Numbered from the stretch's first letter, positions 40,985 to 49,762 are shown. The stretch is 64,000 nucleotides of DNA from JACPTG01 sp964504135 (GCA_964504135.1 CAZDCW010000001.1:62001-126000), one strand, 5' to 3'. The notes: a model not told the origin generated them from the sequence alone. Program-made: numbers and translations.

Positions 40985-42856
40985 ATGAAGAAAAAAACCT
41001 GGTTGTCAATGATTTTATTCATTTTTGTTGTTGCTATGTTAAGTGGAGCAGTTGTGGGTCAGCGACACGTTAAAACAGCCTATCTTCAACATGTGAAATC
41101 AGAAGCAGGTCTCACCCAAGCTTATACATGGTATAAAATCTGCAATCCTGCAAATTTTGGCTACTCAATAAGCGACTCATCCAGGCTCAGTGTGAAATTT
41201 AATGAAACTGAAAATTCGCTCAGAGGCTACGGATTCGCTATACTGTCAAATGTGAGTAAACAGGTAACGGATTACTCTACTGTCTGTAATTCTTACAATA
41301 TTTCTGCAGAAGCTAACGCATCTAATCCTTCAGGAAGCCTTGCTTTTAATAATTGCAGTGTTATAGCTGTTGGTAATAGGTCAGTTGTTGAACAAAAGTG
41401 GGTTCCATTTTCTCCTGTTGGGCAGACCTTAAAGGCGAACACATGTTACGATATCAAGGTGGAAGGGAATTATCCGGCGAAAACGGGGCAGACAGCGATT
41501 GACAACGTCGTTAGTTATGCAGGCTTTACTTTCAGTGAATTCGCATGGTGGAACGTTAGCTACAACACAAGCTTTAGGTTCTGGCTGAAGGAGCCAAATG
41601 GCACCACCAGAACTTATGCGCCTTTAAGGGTGAATATTACCGGTATTTCCGGTAAGATAGATAACTGTAGCAATGGAGTTTTGACGCAGAATATCAGCGG
41701 TTCCTTGGTAGAAATACCTTCCGAAGTTGTCCTTAGCAGAGTGGGCCAAGGCGGAAGTTGCTATATAAGATTTTTAGCTAACCTTTCCGCTAATGAGAAT
41801 GCCTCGTTTGTGTTCTTCACAAATGCAAGTGTTACAAGGCCTAAGTACCTGAGTGGTTGGAGTCCCCAGTTGTGGTATAATCAGCCCTGGGGACCCAGTG
41901 CTTTTGCTGTTTGGGATGATGCTGTAGTAGCCGCTAATGGGACGGTTGTATACCAGGGCTTGGATATGAGGGCGGGCGGCTGGTCTCTTGATTACGGGTC
42001 TGGAGATATTGTTTATGATGCGGGCAGAAGTCTTAGAGACCGGGGTGGTTCTACTTTTATCTTTTCTTCAGCAGGAGGGGGTTGCGGAGTGGATGCGCAG
42101 TGTAAGATGTGTATGTATCTTAATTCTACAGACTCTGGTGATGGCTCACAAGGCCACCATACGCTTGACGCTTTGGACACTGCAGGAGGCGCCGAAATTA
42201 GTATTTATGATTATCCTGGTGTAAGCAGCACTTACTATGGGTATGGCTGGGGCGGGCCTAATTTCGTGTCGAATTATCCAAAATCAAAGCAATGGGTGTG
42301 GCTGTGTGGAATAGTCAATAGCACAAAAAAGCAGGTTTGGATTGGACCTAAAAGCGAAGCTAACACTTCAGGCACAGCAGACCTGATAGGCAAGATGCGG
42401 ATAACTTCAAATGGCGATGCAGGAACATATCATTGGAGTAAAGACCGTATGGCTTCAAACAACTCGTATAATGTTTATAATGAGTCGGATTATCCTGTTT
42501 TCGCTATGGGACTGGAGGAAACTCAGGCAGGCTCATCAGGCAGTATAACAGAAAGCGAAGCCAGGACTGCTATGGAGCAGGGCATAAATAGCAGCGTGTT
42601 AGGGCCCAGCGCTTCTAAGCTTACGGATCAGAAGATTTTTTCCAGAAACTTAGTTAACGCCCAGGTTCTGGGAAGATTCGATAAGGTGGCTATTGGTGGT
42701 AATCAGAGGTGGGCGTTTAATTACGTTACTGTGGGGGATACTAATGTGAACATGTTCAATTTGACGCCCGTGTTATATACACTGGAAATGTCAAATCTCA
42801 ATAGTGCCCAAATCACAGATATGGTAAGCAAACTAATAAATAACACGAAACAGTAG
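40985..42856 (+). CDS. Secreted protein with lectin/LamG-like region
   Basis: The 623-residue protein follows a strong GGAGGCGATG ribosome site. The signal peptide TWLSMILFIFVVAMLSGAVV is followed by a domain with paired cysteines (about 30-190), then FAWWNVSYNTSFRFWLKEP. The C-terminal half (about 320-470), with NCSNGVL, GGCGVDAQCKMCMYLNST, YGYGWGGPNFVSNYP and WVWLCGIVN, looks like a concanavalin/LamG-type jelly roll. It is rich in N-glycosylation sequons and has no anchor. It may bind carbohydrate. It ends 9 bp before the DUF58 gene, so it is the last gene of the inserted block. Confidence 0.72.
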   Translation: MKKKTWLSMILFIFVVAMLSGAVVGQRHVKTAYLQHVKSEAGLTQAYTWYKICNPANFGYSISDSSRLSVKFNETENSLRGYGFAILSNVSKQVTDYSTVCNSYNISAEANASNPSGSLAFNNCSVIAVGNRSVVEQKWVPFSPVGQTLKANTCYDIKVEGNYPAKTGQTAIDNVVSYAGFTFSEFAWWNVSYNTSFRFWLKEPNGTTRTYAPLRVNITGISGKIDNCSNGVLTQNISGSLVEIPSEVVLSRVGQGGSCYIRFLANLSANENASFVFFTNASVTRPKYLSGWSPQLWYNQPWGPSAFAVWDDAVVAANGTVVYQGLDMRAGGWSLDYGSGDIVYDAGRSLRDRGGSTFIFSSAGGGCGVDAQCKMCMYLNSTDSGDGSQGHHTLDALDTAGGAEISIYDYPGVSSTYYGYGWGGPNFVSNYPKSKQWVWLCGIVNSTKKQVWIGPKSEANTSGTADLIGKMRITSNGDAGTYHWSKDRMASNNSYNVYNESDYPVFAMGLEETQAGSSGSITESEARTAMEQGINSSVLGPSASKLTDQKIFSRNLVNAQVLGRFDKVAIGGNQRWAFNYVTVGDTNVNMFNLTPVLYTLEMSNLNSAQITDMVSKLINNTKQ

Positions 42857-42865
42857 AGTTCCAAA

Positions 42866-43711
42866 ATGATAACCACAGAGTTCCTTTCAGGCCTTGACCG
42901 CTTCAACCTGGTGATGAGGAAGCGGGTTACTTCAAAGTATGCAGGCTCCAGGCCTAGCCTTATGACCGGCAGGGGCGCGCAGATTAAGGATTACAGGCTT
43001 TACGCCGCTGGTGATGACTTCAGGCAGATTGACTGGAAGGTCTATGCAAGGACTGATAACCTTTATGTGAAGCGCTTTGAGGAGGAAAGGAATCTTACAG
43101 TCCACGTAATCCTGGACATCAGCTCCAGCATGGCTTATGGCAGGCCGGGCAAGTATGACTTCGCCGCCATGCTTGGGATTGGCTTTGCCTACATTGCCAT
43201 GAGGGGCAATGAGAAGTTCCAGTATGCTGTCTTTTCCGATAATCTTAGGGTTTTCCAGCCGAAGCGGGGCATGGGCCATCTTGCCGGCATGGTTGAGCTT
43301 CTGAATTCCACCAAGCCCTTTGGCAAGTCTGACTTTGCGAAGGCGATGGTGTCTTACAGGAAGATTCTGGGCAGCCGTTCAATGCTTATAGTTGTTTCAG
43401 ACTTCCTTTATGACCTTGAGAACATAAAGGATGGGCTGAAGGTGCTTGGCAATGCAGACACAAAGCTTGTCCAGGTCCTTGACAGGACAGAACGTAATTT
43501 AGGTATTGAGGGCGACTTGAAGCTTAAGGATTCTGAGAGCGGCGAAGTCATGAGGACTTATGTCAGCGCAAAGCTTAAGTCCGACTATCAGCGCCAGCTT
43601 GAGCATCACATTTCAGAAATAAGGAAGGCTGCTATCCCGGTTAAGGCATCCTTCAATGTAGTAACGACAGATACCCCCATTTTTGACGCTTTTTACCAGA
43701 TTTTGAGGTGA
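42866..43711 (+). CDS. DUF58 family vWA-like protein
   Basis: The 281-residue protein contains SRPSLMTGRGAQIKDYRLYA, then AGDDFRQIDWKVYARTDNLY, the diagnostic DUF58 block (RxYxxGDxxRxIdWkxxArt), followed by a vWA-like strand with VILDISSSM (MIDAS) and LIVVSDFLYDLENI. DUF58 proteins are partners of MoxR ATPases. The MoxR gene is 13 kb upstream with the AT-rich surface-protein block in between. The 3' end is duplicated beyond the next gene (44254-44309). Confidence 0.88.
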   Translation: MITTEFLSGLDRFNLVMRKRVTSKYAGSRPSLMTGRGAQIKDYRLYAAGDDFRQIDWKVYARTDNLYVKRFEEERNLTVHVILDISSSMAYGRPGKYDFAAMLGIGFAYIAMRGNEKFQYAVFSDNLRVFQPKRGMGHLAGMVELLNSTKPFGKSDFAKAMVSYRKILGSRSMLIVVSDFLYDLENIKDGLKVLGNADTKLVQVLDRTERNLGIEGDLKLKDSESGEVMRTYVSAKLKSDYQRQLEHHISEIRKAAIPVKASFNVVTTDTPIFDAFYQILR

Positions 43712-43717
43712 GGGGCG
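43658..43717. repeat. Direct repeat: DUF58 3' end, copy 1
   Basis: The last 54 coding bases and a few after the stop are repeated at 44254-44309 with a handful of differences and a short deletion. Shared features are ACGACAGAT, ATTTTTGACGCTTTTTACC, GATTTTGA and GTGAGGGGCG. Confidence 0.8.
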
Positions 43718-43719
43718 GC

Positions 43720-44040
43720 ATGTTTCGCGTCTTTACAACTGATGAATTTGACAAGGATTTGGCCAAGCTGGACACTTCTGAGCAGGTCAGGGTAAAAAAG
43801 ATACTGGGGCAGCTTCAGCAGCAGGGAGCTAACGTAGGCAAGCCTCTTTCAGGTTTATCATTTTTTAGAGAAAAAAAGTTTGATGGCAAACGACTGTATT
43901 TTTTGGCTTATAAAGAGTTTTTGATTATTCTGGTAATCGCAATTTCTGGAAAAAAGGCGCAGCAGGCAACGATAAACAGCATTTTGACCGACTTGATTCA
44001 ATATCAAAGCCGCATTTTTGACTTGGCAGGAAAAAAGTAA
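43720..44040 (+). CDS. RelE/ParE-like toxin of cassette
   Basis: The 106-residue protein is read from the ATG at 43720 (a GTG at 43708 in frame would overlap the DUF58 end). It has the RelE pattern FRVFTTDEFDKDLAKLDTSE, then GKPLSGLSFFREKKFDGKRL and YFLAYKEFLIILVIAISGKK (the two central strands). It differs from the usual toxin in having an extended C-terminal helix. The likely antitoxin is encoded immediately after it on the other strand, tail to tail, an uncommon arrangement. Lys/Arg residues near the catalytic region are present. Confidence 0.7.
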   Translation: MFRVFTTDEFDKDLAKLDTSEQVRVKKILGQLQQQGANVGKPLSGLSFFREKKFDGKRLYFLAYKEFLIILVIAISGKKAQQATINSILTDLIQYQSRIFDLAGKK

Positions 44041-44041
44041 A

Positions 44042-44179
44042 CTACCCTTTCCACTCCCTAACTCTTCCGCTCTTAAGGTCTTCTAGGCTTTTTTTTATTT
44101 TAGCCACCAGCTCTTCATCGACTTCAGCACCCCTTTTCAGGCGTTCATATTCTTCCTTGGGTATAGTTACTGTTTCCAT
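44042..44179 (-). CDS. Small antitoxin candidate
   Basis: This is a 45-residue protein from the ATG at 44177-44179; the frame extends to 44245, but the TTTAAATACC stretch upstream looks like a promoter. METVTIPKEEYERLKRGAEV is a strand-helix start as in Phd/RelB-like archaeal antitoxins, and the C-terminal KSLEDLKSGRVREWKG is a typical toxin-binding tail. It converges with the toxin gene, 1 bp apart. The assignment rests on context and these short patterns. Confidence 0.6.
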   Translation of the reverse strand: METVTIPKEEYERLKRGAEVDEELVAKIKKSLEDLKSGRVREWKG

Positions 44180-44253
44180 AACGCGGACAGGTGGGTGGTG
44201 CACTTTAAATACCTTTTTATTGTGCGTTGTGTACAGGCTGGGCATCTTTCCAC

Positions 44254-44309
44254 GTGGTCACGACAGATCGATTTTTGACGCTTTTTACCGGATTTTGAAG
44301 TGAGGGGCG
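44254..44309. repeat. Direct repeat: DUF58 3' end, copy 2
   Basis: This is the second copy of 43658-43717, beyond the toxin/antitoxin cassette and not in a coding frame. The intervening 536 bp plus one repeat would have been inserted. Confidence 0.8.
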
Positions 44310-44321
44310 CCACGCGCAGCA

Positions 44322-44582
44322 TTATTTCTTCCTTCGGATGCGGTGGACAAGCTCTGGAATCTCGGATTCCTTCATCCCTGCCAGCCTTGCTGCCTGGTGC
44401 AGTGGCCTTGTGATTTCCTCCCAGGACATGGCGCTTGCCTTTTTCATTAGCAGCGTATCCCCTTCCAAGAGGAACAGCACCTTTTCCCCTTCCTTGAGTT
44501 GCATCTTCTCGCGCATCTCTGCAGGTATTGCAATCTGCCCGCGCGCGCTAACAGTTCCAATATCCACCGTTTCTGCCACCAT
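44322..44582 (-). CDS. AbrB-type transcription regulator or antitoxin
   Basis: The 86-residue protein has VSARGQIAIPAEMREKMQLK then GEKVLFLLEGDTLLMKK, the AbrB swapped-hairpin pattern. It ends in a basic tail (HRIRRKK). No PIN toxin follows on the same strand, so it may be an orphan antitoxin or a regulator. The minus-strand sequence before the ATG holds a TATTTAAAG-like element for a leaderless start. Confidence 0.78.
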   Translation of the reverse strand: MVAETVDIGTVSARGQIAIPAEMREKMQLKEGEKVLFLLEGDTLLMKKASAMSWEEITRPLHQAARLAGMKESEIPELVHRIRRKK

Positions 44583-44641
44583 CTTTAAAATAAGACAAAT
44601 CTTGTATTTAAAGTTTTCGCCTTGGCTTCATCTGTGCCGTT

Positions 44642-44664
44642 CACGAAGAGTCAGCCTGCTGCCA
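44642..44664 (+). repeat. Dispersed 23-bp repeat, copy
   Basis: CACGAAGAGTCAGCCTGCTGCCA-type sequence, identical over 23 bases to 57794-57816; 17 bases recur inverted at 20880-20896. The three copies lie in intergenic DNA near the beginnings or ends of genes. Confidence 0.65.
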
Positions 44665-44750
44665 AAAAAGTTAAGTGGCGGTGTCAAATGTCACTAGCCT
44701 GCACAGAGGCTGAAGAAACCTTTTTATACACGCCAGGGGCATTGATTGCC

Positions 44751-45905
44751 ATGGAATCAGGGGAGGTTACCACCGGGGCTGACAAGCTCGTTGCATTGGT
44801 TTCTGGGAGGAAGCGCATTTCAACGGTTGACGCGGCTAAGGAGCTTTCTGTTCCAAGGGTGGTCATTGAGGAGTGGGCTGACTTTCTGCATGAGAAGGGC
44901 ATTATTGATGTTGAGTACAAGTTCACAACTCCTTTTTTGGTGAAGAGGGAGTTCACCAAGGAGGAGATTTCCAGGAAGTCAAAGGATTTTGAGAGCAAGA
45001 AGGACGTTTTCATCAGGCAGGTTGAGTCTGCCATTGGGACCCTTAACAAGGAGTCCTTTGGCCTGCGCCGCGTGAAGGAGGAGTTTTCCAGGCTCAGCGC
45101 AGAGCTGGAGGAGGATGTCAAGAAGGTCAGGGGCGAGCTTGCCACGCTTCAGAACTATGAGGATTTGAAGCGTAACATTGACAGGCAGATTCTTGACCAG
45201 CAGCAGTCTTTCAAGAGGCAGATGGAGCAGGTTGAGTCCCAGATTCTTGGCAGCCAGAAAAGCTATGATGAGCTGGTTAATCACATCAGGGAGCAGGAGC
45301 TTAAGCTTGATGAGGAGGTGCAGAAGGCTGACTTGATAAAGAAAAATGAGCTTATTTTGAAGGAGCGGGTGGCCAAGATTGAGGAGGCTGTGAGGGATAT
45401 GAAGAAGCAGCTTCAGGATGAGGACTCTGATTTGGAGGCTTTAAGGCAGAATATCATGAGGATGAAGAGGTTCGGTGAGCAGATAAGGAAGGGCATTGAG
45501 TTGAGGAAGAGGGAATTTGCGCCTTTGCTTGAGAAGAAGCGCCAGCATCAGAAGCGGATTGAGGACGTGCAGGCTAAGATTCTGGGCAAGGTTGCCCAGG
45601 CAAAGTCCAGGGTGGTTGACACTGTTTCCGCCAGCCGGTCTGCCAGGGAGGCGTTTGAGCGTTTTTTCAAGGAGAAGGTCAATATTGACATTCTGATGGA
45701 CAGGATTAACACTGACTTCGCAAAGCTTAGGGCCGAGCTTGCCGGGATTGTGCAGGAGGCAAGGCTTATGGAGCTTACCGGCGCTCCAAAGGGGCATATT
45801 GAGGAGCTTGAGCAGAGGTTTGACGCTGCCCATAGGAAGCGGGAGAAGTTTGAGGCCGAGATTTTTGAGCTTGGCAGGCTTATCAAGGGCAAGGTTAATA
45901 AGTAG
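44751..45905 (+). CDS. Winged-helix and coiled-coil protein linked to pilus machinery
   Basis: This 384-residue protein starts at the ATG at 44751, about 25 bp after a TTTTTATACAC TATA element; open sequence upstream (from 44622) is rejected. The first 75 residues look like a winged helix (STVDAAKELSVPRVVIEEWA). The rest is a long coiled coil with heptads (about residues 75-340). It ends 13 bp before the secretion ATPase gene, so it is probably a cytosolic coiled-coil partner or regulator of type IV pilus assembly. I do not recognise the family by name. Confidence 0.7.
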   Translation: MESGEVTTGADKLVALVSGRKRISTVDAAKELSVPRVVIEEWADFLHEKGIIDVEYKFTTPFLVKREFTKEEISRKSKDFESKKDVFIRQVESAIGTLNKESFGLRRVKEEFSRLSAELEEDVKKVRGELATLQNYEDLKRNIDRQILDQQQSFKRQMEQVESQILGSQKSYDELVNHIREQELKLDEEVQKADLIKKNELILKERVAKIEEAVRDMKKQLQDEDSDLEALRQNIMRMKRFGEQIRKGIELRKREFAPLLEKKRQHQKRIEDVQAKILGKVAQAKSRVVDTVSASRSAREAFERFFKEKVNIDILMDRINTDFAKLRAELAGIVQEARLMELTGAPKGHIEELEQRFDAAHRKREKFEAEIFELGRLIKGKVNK

Positions 45906-45918
45906 TTTACAAAAGCTT

Positions 45919-47493
45919 ATGATTACCAAAAAAGAGGGCGGCGTGGCTAGGAATAATGGAGCTTCAAAGGAGGTTGTAAAGCCAGCCAGGGCTGAGGCAA
46001 GGCAGGATTCAAAGAAGCTTCTGGAGTCTTACGGCTTTATTGCCAACAAGATTCCTATTACTGTGAATATCTTCAGCGTCAAGGGCAGCTTTGTTCCTGT
46101 TTATGAGGCTTCTGTGTCTAAAATCAGCCCTACAACTGAGATTATCCTTGAGAAGATAAGGCACATGCTTGTTCAGGAGGTCAGCCTGGGCATGGTGGAT
46201 ATTCTTGAGATCAGGAAGACAGGGATTATTGAGCAGAGCTTCCGCGATACTATTGAGGTCCTGGTTAAGAAGCATTTTCCTGATGCCACGAAGGAGACTC
46301 TTGAGCTTCTTACCGCTTATCTCATTCAGAAATCTCTTGGGATGGGCAATATTGAGATTCTGATGGGCGATGGCAATCTTGAGGAGGTGGCGATTAACAG
46401 CGCTGAGGAGCCTGTCTGGGTGTATCACAGGAGGCGTGGCTGGCTTAAGACCAACATCGGCATTGAGTCCGAAGACCAGATTAGGCATTTTGCCGCGATG
46501 ATTGGCAGGAAGGTTGGCAGGCAGATTACAATCCTTGAGCCTTTGATGGACGCAAACCTCAGCTCTGGCGACAGGGTCAACGCCACCATTAATCCGGTTT
46601 CGCTTCGGGGCAATACCCTCACCCTTAGGAAGTTTGCCTCCAAGCCATGGACCATCACTGACTTTATTGAGGCAAAATCAATTTCAGTTGAGGCTGCCGC
46701 ACTGCTGTGGCTGGCTGTGCAGTTTGAGCTTTCAGCCATAATCTCAGGGGGCACTGCATCAGGAAAGACTTCTGCGCTTAATGTCCTTTCAAACTTCTTC
46801 CCGCCAAACCAGAGGATTATCAGCATTGAGGACACTCATGAGCTTCAGCTTCCGAAGTTCCTCCATTGGGTTCCTATGCTTACCCGCCTGCCTAATGTGG
46901 AGGGGAAGGGCGGCGTCAGCATGCTTGACCTGCTGGTTAACTCCCTTAGGATGAGGCCTGACCGGATTATTGTGGGTGAGATTAGGCGTAAGAAGGAGGC
47001 TGAGGTGCTTTTTGAGGCAATCCACACAGGCCACAGCGTCTATGCGACTTTGCACGCCAACAGTGCCAAGGAGACTGTCAACCGCCTGACTAATCCGCCG
47101 ATTGAGGTTCCTAAGTCAATGATTCCTGCTGTCAGCCTTCTGCTTGTGCAGTACAGGAACAGGAGGACGGGCATAAGGAGGACCTTCCAGATTGCCGAGA
47201 TTCTTCCTGACGCAACTCCTAATGTGCTTTTGCAGCTTGACATCAAGAAGGATGAGCTTGTAAAGGCGAATGAGTCAACAGCCCTCATGGACACGCTTGA
47301 GCTTTACACCGGCATGGGCAGGAAGGAGATGGCCGCAAACCTTGCTGAGAAGCAGGAGGTTCTGAACTGGCTTGTCAGGCATAAGATTAACACTGTTGAC
47401 AGCGTGGGCAGGGTCATGGCTGAGTATTACACTGACAAGGATTCCCTTATGTCCTTTGTAAAGGCTGACAAGCCCCTTCAGCTTGAAAAATGA
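45919..47493 (+). CDS. Type IV pilus/secretion ATPase (GspE/VirB11 superfamily)
   Basis: In this 524-residue protein the ATG at 45919 is preferred; a longer frame to 45739 overlaps the previous gene. Walker A SGGTASGKTSALNVL is near residue 280, followed by an Asp box IISIEDTHELQLP, Walker B DRIIVGEIRRKKEAEVL and a His box GHSVYATLHANS. These are hallmarks of archaeal FlaI/PilT-type ATPases that power pilin assembly. The N-terminal domain (residues 60-250) precedes the ATPase core. The stop overlaps the first TadC-like gene (ATGA), so ATPase and platform proteins are made together. Confidence 0.92.
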   Translation: MITKKEGGVARNNGASKEVVKPARAEARQDSKKLLESYGFIANKIPITVNIFSVKGSFVPVYEASVSKISPTTEIILEKIRHMLVQEVSLGMVDILEIRKTGIIEQSFRDTIEVLVKKHFPDATKETLELLTAYLIQKSLGMGNIEILMGDGNLEEVAINSAEEPVWVYHRRRGWLKTNIGIESEDQIRHFAAMIGRKVGRQITILEPLMDANLSSGDRVNATINPVSLRGNTLTLRKFASKPWTITDFIEAKSISVEAAALLWLAVQFELSAIISGGTASGKTSALNVLSNFFPPNQRIISIEDTHELQLPKFLHWVPMLTRLPNVEGKGGVSMLDLLVNSLRMRPDRIIVGEIRRKKEAEVLFEAIHTGHSVYATLHANSAKETVNRLTNPPIEVPKSMIPAVSLLLVQYRNRRTGIRRTFQIAEILPDATPNVLLQLDIKKDELVKANESTALMDTLELYTGMGRKEMAANLAEKQEVLNWLVRHKINTVDSVGRVMAEYYTDKDSLMSFVKADKPLQLEK

Positions 47494-48305
47494 CTGCAAC
47501 CGTCTTCAGGATTATCGCCAGCAAGCTGCCTGGCATCGGGCTTAAGCTGAGGCAGGCAGGCTTTATGGATGAGCCTGCTGTGTTTGTGCAGAAGACCGCG
47601 ATGTCCGCCTTTTACCTTACAACCGGCCTGATGCTGGTCACAGGCGTGCTTTTGACACAGCTTAATGTCCTGGAGAAGGCCATTTTCTTCCTTGCCCCTT
47701 TGATGTTCATTCTCACCTTCGCCTATTTCCTTAAGGCGCCTGATGTTATCATTATGAGGAAGGAGAAGGAGATTAACAGGGAGATTGTGTTTGCAGGCCG
47801 CTTTCTTGTTATTGAGATGAAGTCCGGCGTTCCTGTCTATAATGCCATGCGGGCTGTGGCCCTGAACTATGAGACCACTGGAAAGTATTTCCAGGAGATT
47901 ATTGACAAGGTTGACCTGGGCATCCCTATGGAGGAGGCGTTGAATGAGCAGATTGAGTTCACACCTTCTGCCAATTTCAGGAAGCTTCTCTGGCAGATTC
48001 TCAACTCCATGAGGACTGGCTCGGATATTTCGCTGAGCATTAACGCAACCGTAGACCAGATTGCAAAGGAGCAGGTGATTGAGATTAGGGAGTATGGGAG
48101 GAAGCTTAACCCCCTGGCCATGTTTTACCTCATTATTGCGGTTATCATGCCGTCGATTGGGCTTATCATGCTTGTCATCACCGCATCTTTCCTCTCCCTT
48201 AGCCTTGACATTGGCGCATTGCTGGCAATTGCCGGCCTTGTGGGCGCTATTCAGCTGATGTTCCTGATGATTATCAAGTCTTCAAGGCCCTCGGTGGAGG
48301 TTTGA
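47490..48305 (+). CDS. TadC/T2SF-like pilus assembly membrane protein (1)
   Basis: The 271-residue protein starts in overlap with the ATPase. Two N-terminal hydrophobic helices (SAFYLTTGLMLVTGVLLTQL, FFLAPLMFILTFAYFL) lead to a cytosolic T2SF helical domain (FLVIEMKSGVPVYNAMRAVA, MEEALNEQIEFTPSANFRKL) and then two more helices (AMFYLIIAVIMPSIGLIMLV). This is the layout of archaeal FlaJ/TadC platform proteins. It ends 3 bp before the second TadC-like gene. Confidence 0.85.
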   Translation: MTATVFRIIASKLPGIGLKLRQAGFMDEPAVFVQKTAMSAFYLTTGLMLVTGVLLTQLNVLEKAIFFLAPLMFILTFAYFLKAPDVIIMRKEKEINREIVFAGRFLVIEMKSGVPVYNAMRAVALNYETTGKYFQEIIDKVDLGIPMEEALNEQIEFTPSANFRKLLWQILNSMRTGSDISLSINATVDQIAKEQVIEIREYGRKLNPLAMFYLIIAVIMPSIGLIMLVITASFLSLSLDIGALLAIAGLVGAIQLMFLMIIKSSRPSVEV

Positions 48306-48307
48306 TT

Positions 48308-49429
48308 ATGGCTGAAGCTCCAAAAAAGGCCTTCCTGCAAAGGTTTTTTGGCAGTGAGGGGATTCTGAAGGGCTTCAGGAAGGTTTCAAGGGAAACAGAC
48401 TTCAAGAGGCTTGACCGCAGGGAGATTCTGCGCAGGAAGCAGCCCAGGCGGATTTTTCTTGTCAAGTATTATCTTGAGCGTGCAGGGTTTAAGGCCAGTG
48501 CAAGGATTCCTGTTTACGTTTTCAGGCTGGCAGTTTTTGTGAATTTCATAATTTCCGCCTATTTTGTTTATAGGTTTTCAACTGACCTGAAGATAGGCCT
48601 TTTATACGTGACTGTGGTGATGGCTGTAATCTGGGTTTTTGTCTTCGCCGCTATTCTTTTCCTGGTTTGGCTGCTGCTTTATGTCATGCTTGACTTGAGG
48701 ATTTTCAAGAGGCGTGTTGGCATTGAGGAGGTTCTGCCTGACTTTCTTCAGCTTACCTCGGCTAACATCCGCGCTGGCATGACTATTGACAAGGCGCTCT
48801 GGTACGCGGTCAGGCCAAGGTTCGGCGTGCTCGCGAATGAGATTGAGATGGTGGCCAAGGAGACCATGGCTGGCGAGGACCTTGAGGCAGCCCTTAAGCG
48901 GTTTACTGACAAGTATGATTCGCTGGTGCTTAAGCGGGCGATGAATCTGCTGATTGAGAGCTATAATGCTGGCGGCGAGATTGGTGATGTGCTTAACAAG
49001 ATTGCTGACAACATCAAGGAGAATCAGATTATGAAGAAGGAGATGTCAGCCAACGTCACCACTTACGCCATCTTCATAGGTTTTGCGACTGTTGTCGCTT
49101 CCCCTATCCTTTTCGCGCTGTCAGGCCAGTTCCTGAATGTCATTAAGGACATCATGGGCAAGGTTGACTTCGCTGAGCTCCAGAAGACTCCTGGCCTTGG
49201 CTTTTCATTTAACTTCTCCCCTAGTTCCATATCGCAGGCCGACTTCACCATTTTTGCCGTTGTCAGCCTGATAATCACTTCCTTCTTTTCAGCGGCGATA
49301 GTGGCCACAATCAGGAAGGGTGATGTCCGCTCCGGTCTGGGTTACTTTCCGGTGTTTGTAGGAATCACCCTGTCGCTTTACTTTGCCTCAACCTTTGCCT
49401 TCAATTTCCTGTTCAAGGGGCTGTTTTAG
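48308..49429 (+). CDS. TadC/T2SF-like pilus assembly membrane protein (2)
   Basis: The 373-residue protein starts at the ATG at 48308 with GGAGG upstream. A basic N-terminal tail and three helices (FVNFIISAYFVYRF, YVTVVMAVIWVFVFAAILFL) precede the T2SF domain, EVLPDFLQLTSANIRAGMTI then ALKRFTDKYDSLVLKRAMNL. C-terminal helices follow (IFIGFATVVASPILFALSGQ and a final SLYFASTFAFNFLF). Its similarity to the neighbour suggests a heterodimeric platform. The 3' end overlaps the convergent hypothetical gene by 42 bp. Confidence 0.85.
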   Translation: MAEAPKKAFLQRFFGSEGILKGFRKVSRETDFKRLDRREILRRKQPRRIFLVKYYLERAGFKASARIPVYVFRLAVFVNFIISAYFVYRFSTDLKIGLLYVTVVMAVIWVFVFAAILFLVWLLLYVMLDLRIFKRRVGIEEVLPDFLQLTSANIRAGMTIDKALWYAVRPRFGVLANEIEMVAKETMAGEDLEAALKRFTDKYDSLVLKRAMNLLIESYNAGGEIGDVLNKIADNIKENQIMKKEMSANVTTYAIFIGFATVVASPILFALSGQFLNVIKDIMGKVDFAELQKTPGLGFSFNFSPSSISQADFTIFAVVSLIITSFFSAAIVATIRKGDVRSGLGYFPVFVGITLSLYFASTFAFNFLFKGLF

Positions 49430-49762
49430 GCACTGTTCGGCAGCCCTGTATCTGATTCCCCGGATCTGGTTCCAGGAGTATGCAAACGGCTCAAGAATCC
49501 TTCTTATTCCGGTATACCTTGACCTGTGCTCTTTCACTATCTGCTGCGCCTCCTCAGGGTGGATTGCGAAGTATGCGTCAAACAGCTTTCTGAAGCTGTC
49601 AGGAAGCAGGGCTGCTGTCATGATATCTGCCTCATTCTTTGGCGTGTCGTACCGTTCGAAAATCCTTCTGTATGCTTCCTCTATTGCCGCTTCGCCTGTC
49701 AGCCCCCTGTATTCTATGCCATTAGTAGGCCGAGCCTGTTCTTCCACTTTGTTCACCTCCAT
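49388..49762 (-). CDS. Hypothetical protein
   Basis: This 124-residue protein overlaps the end of the TadC gene by 42 bp and the next gene upstream by 10 bp. It reads REYRGLTGEAAIEEAYRRIF-like helices with NEADIMTAALLPDSFRKLFD and RIRGIRYRAAEQCLKQPLEQ. It is soluble and helical, with no known motif. With the next gene it forms a small minus-strand unit that may sense envelope state, but that is only positional. Confidence 0.6.
   Translation of the reverse strand: MEVNKVEEQARPTNGIEYRGLTGEAAIEEAYRRIFERYDTPKNEADIMTAALLPDSFRKLFDAYFAIHPEEAQQIVKEHRSRYTGIRRILEPFAYSWNQIRGIRYRAAEQCLKQPLEQEIEGKG

Noticed and set aside
45739..45918. Extension of the secretion ATPase upstream of 45919
   Set aside because: It overlaps the coiled-coil gene and its composition is that of a shadow frame.
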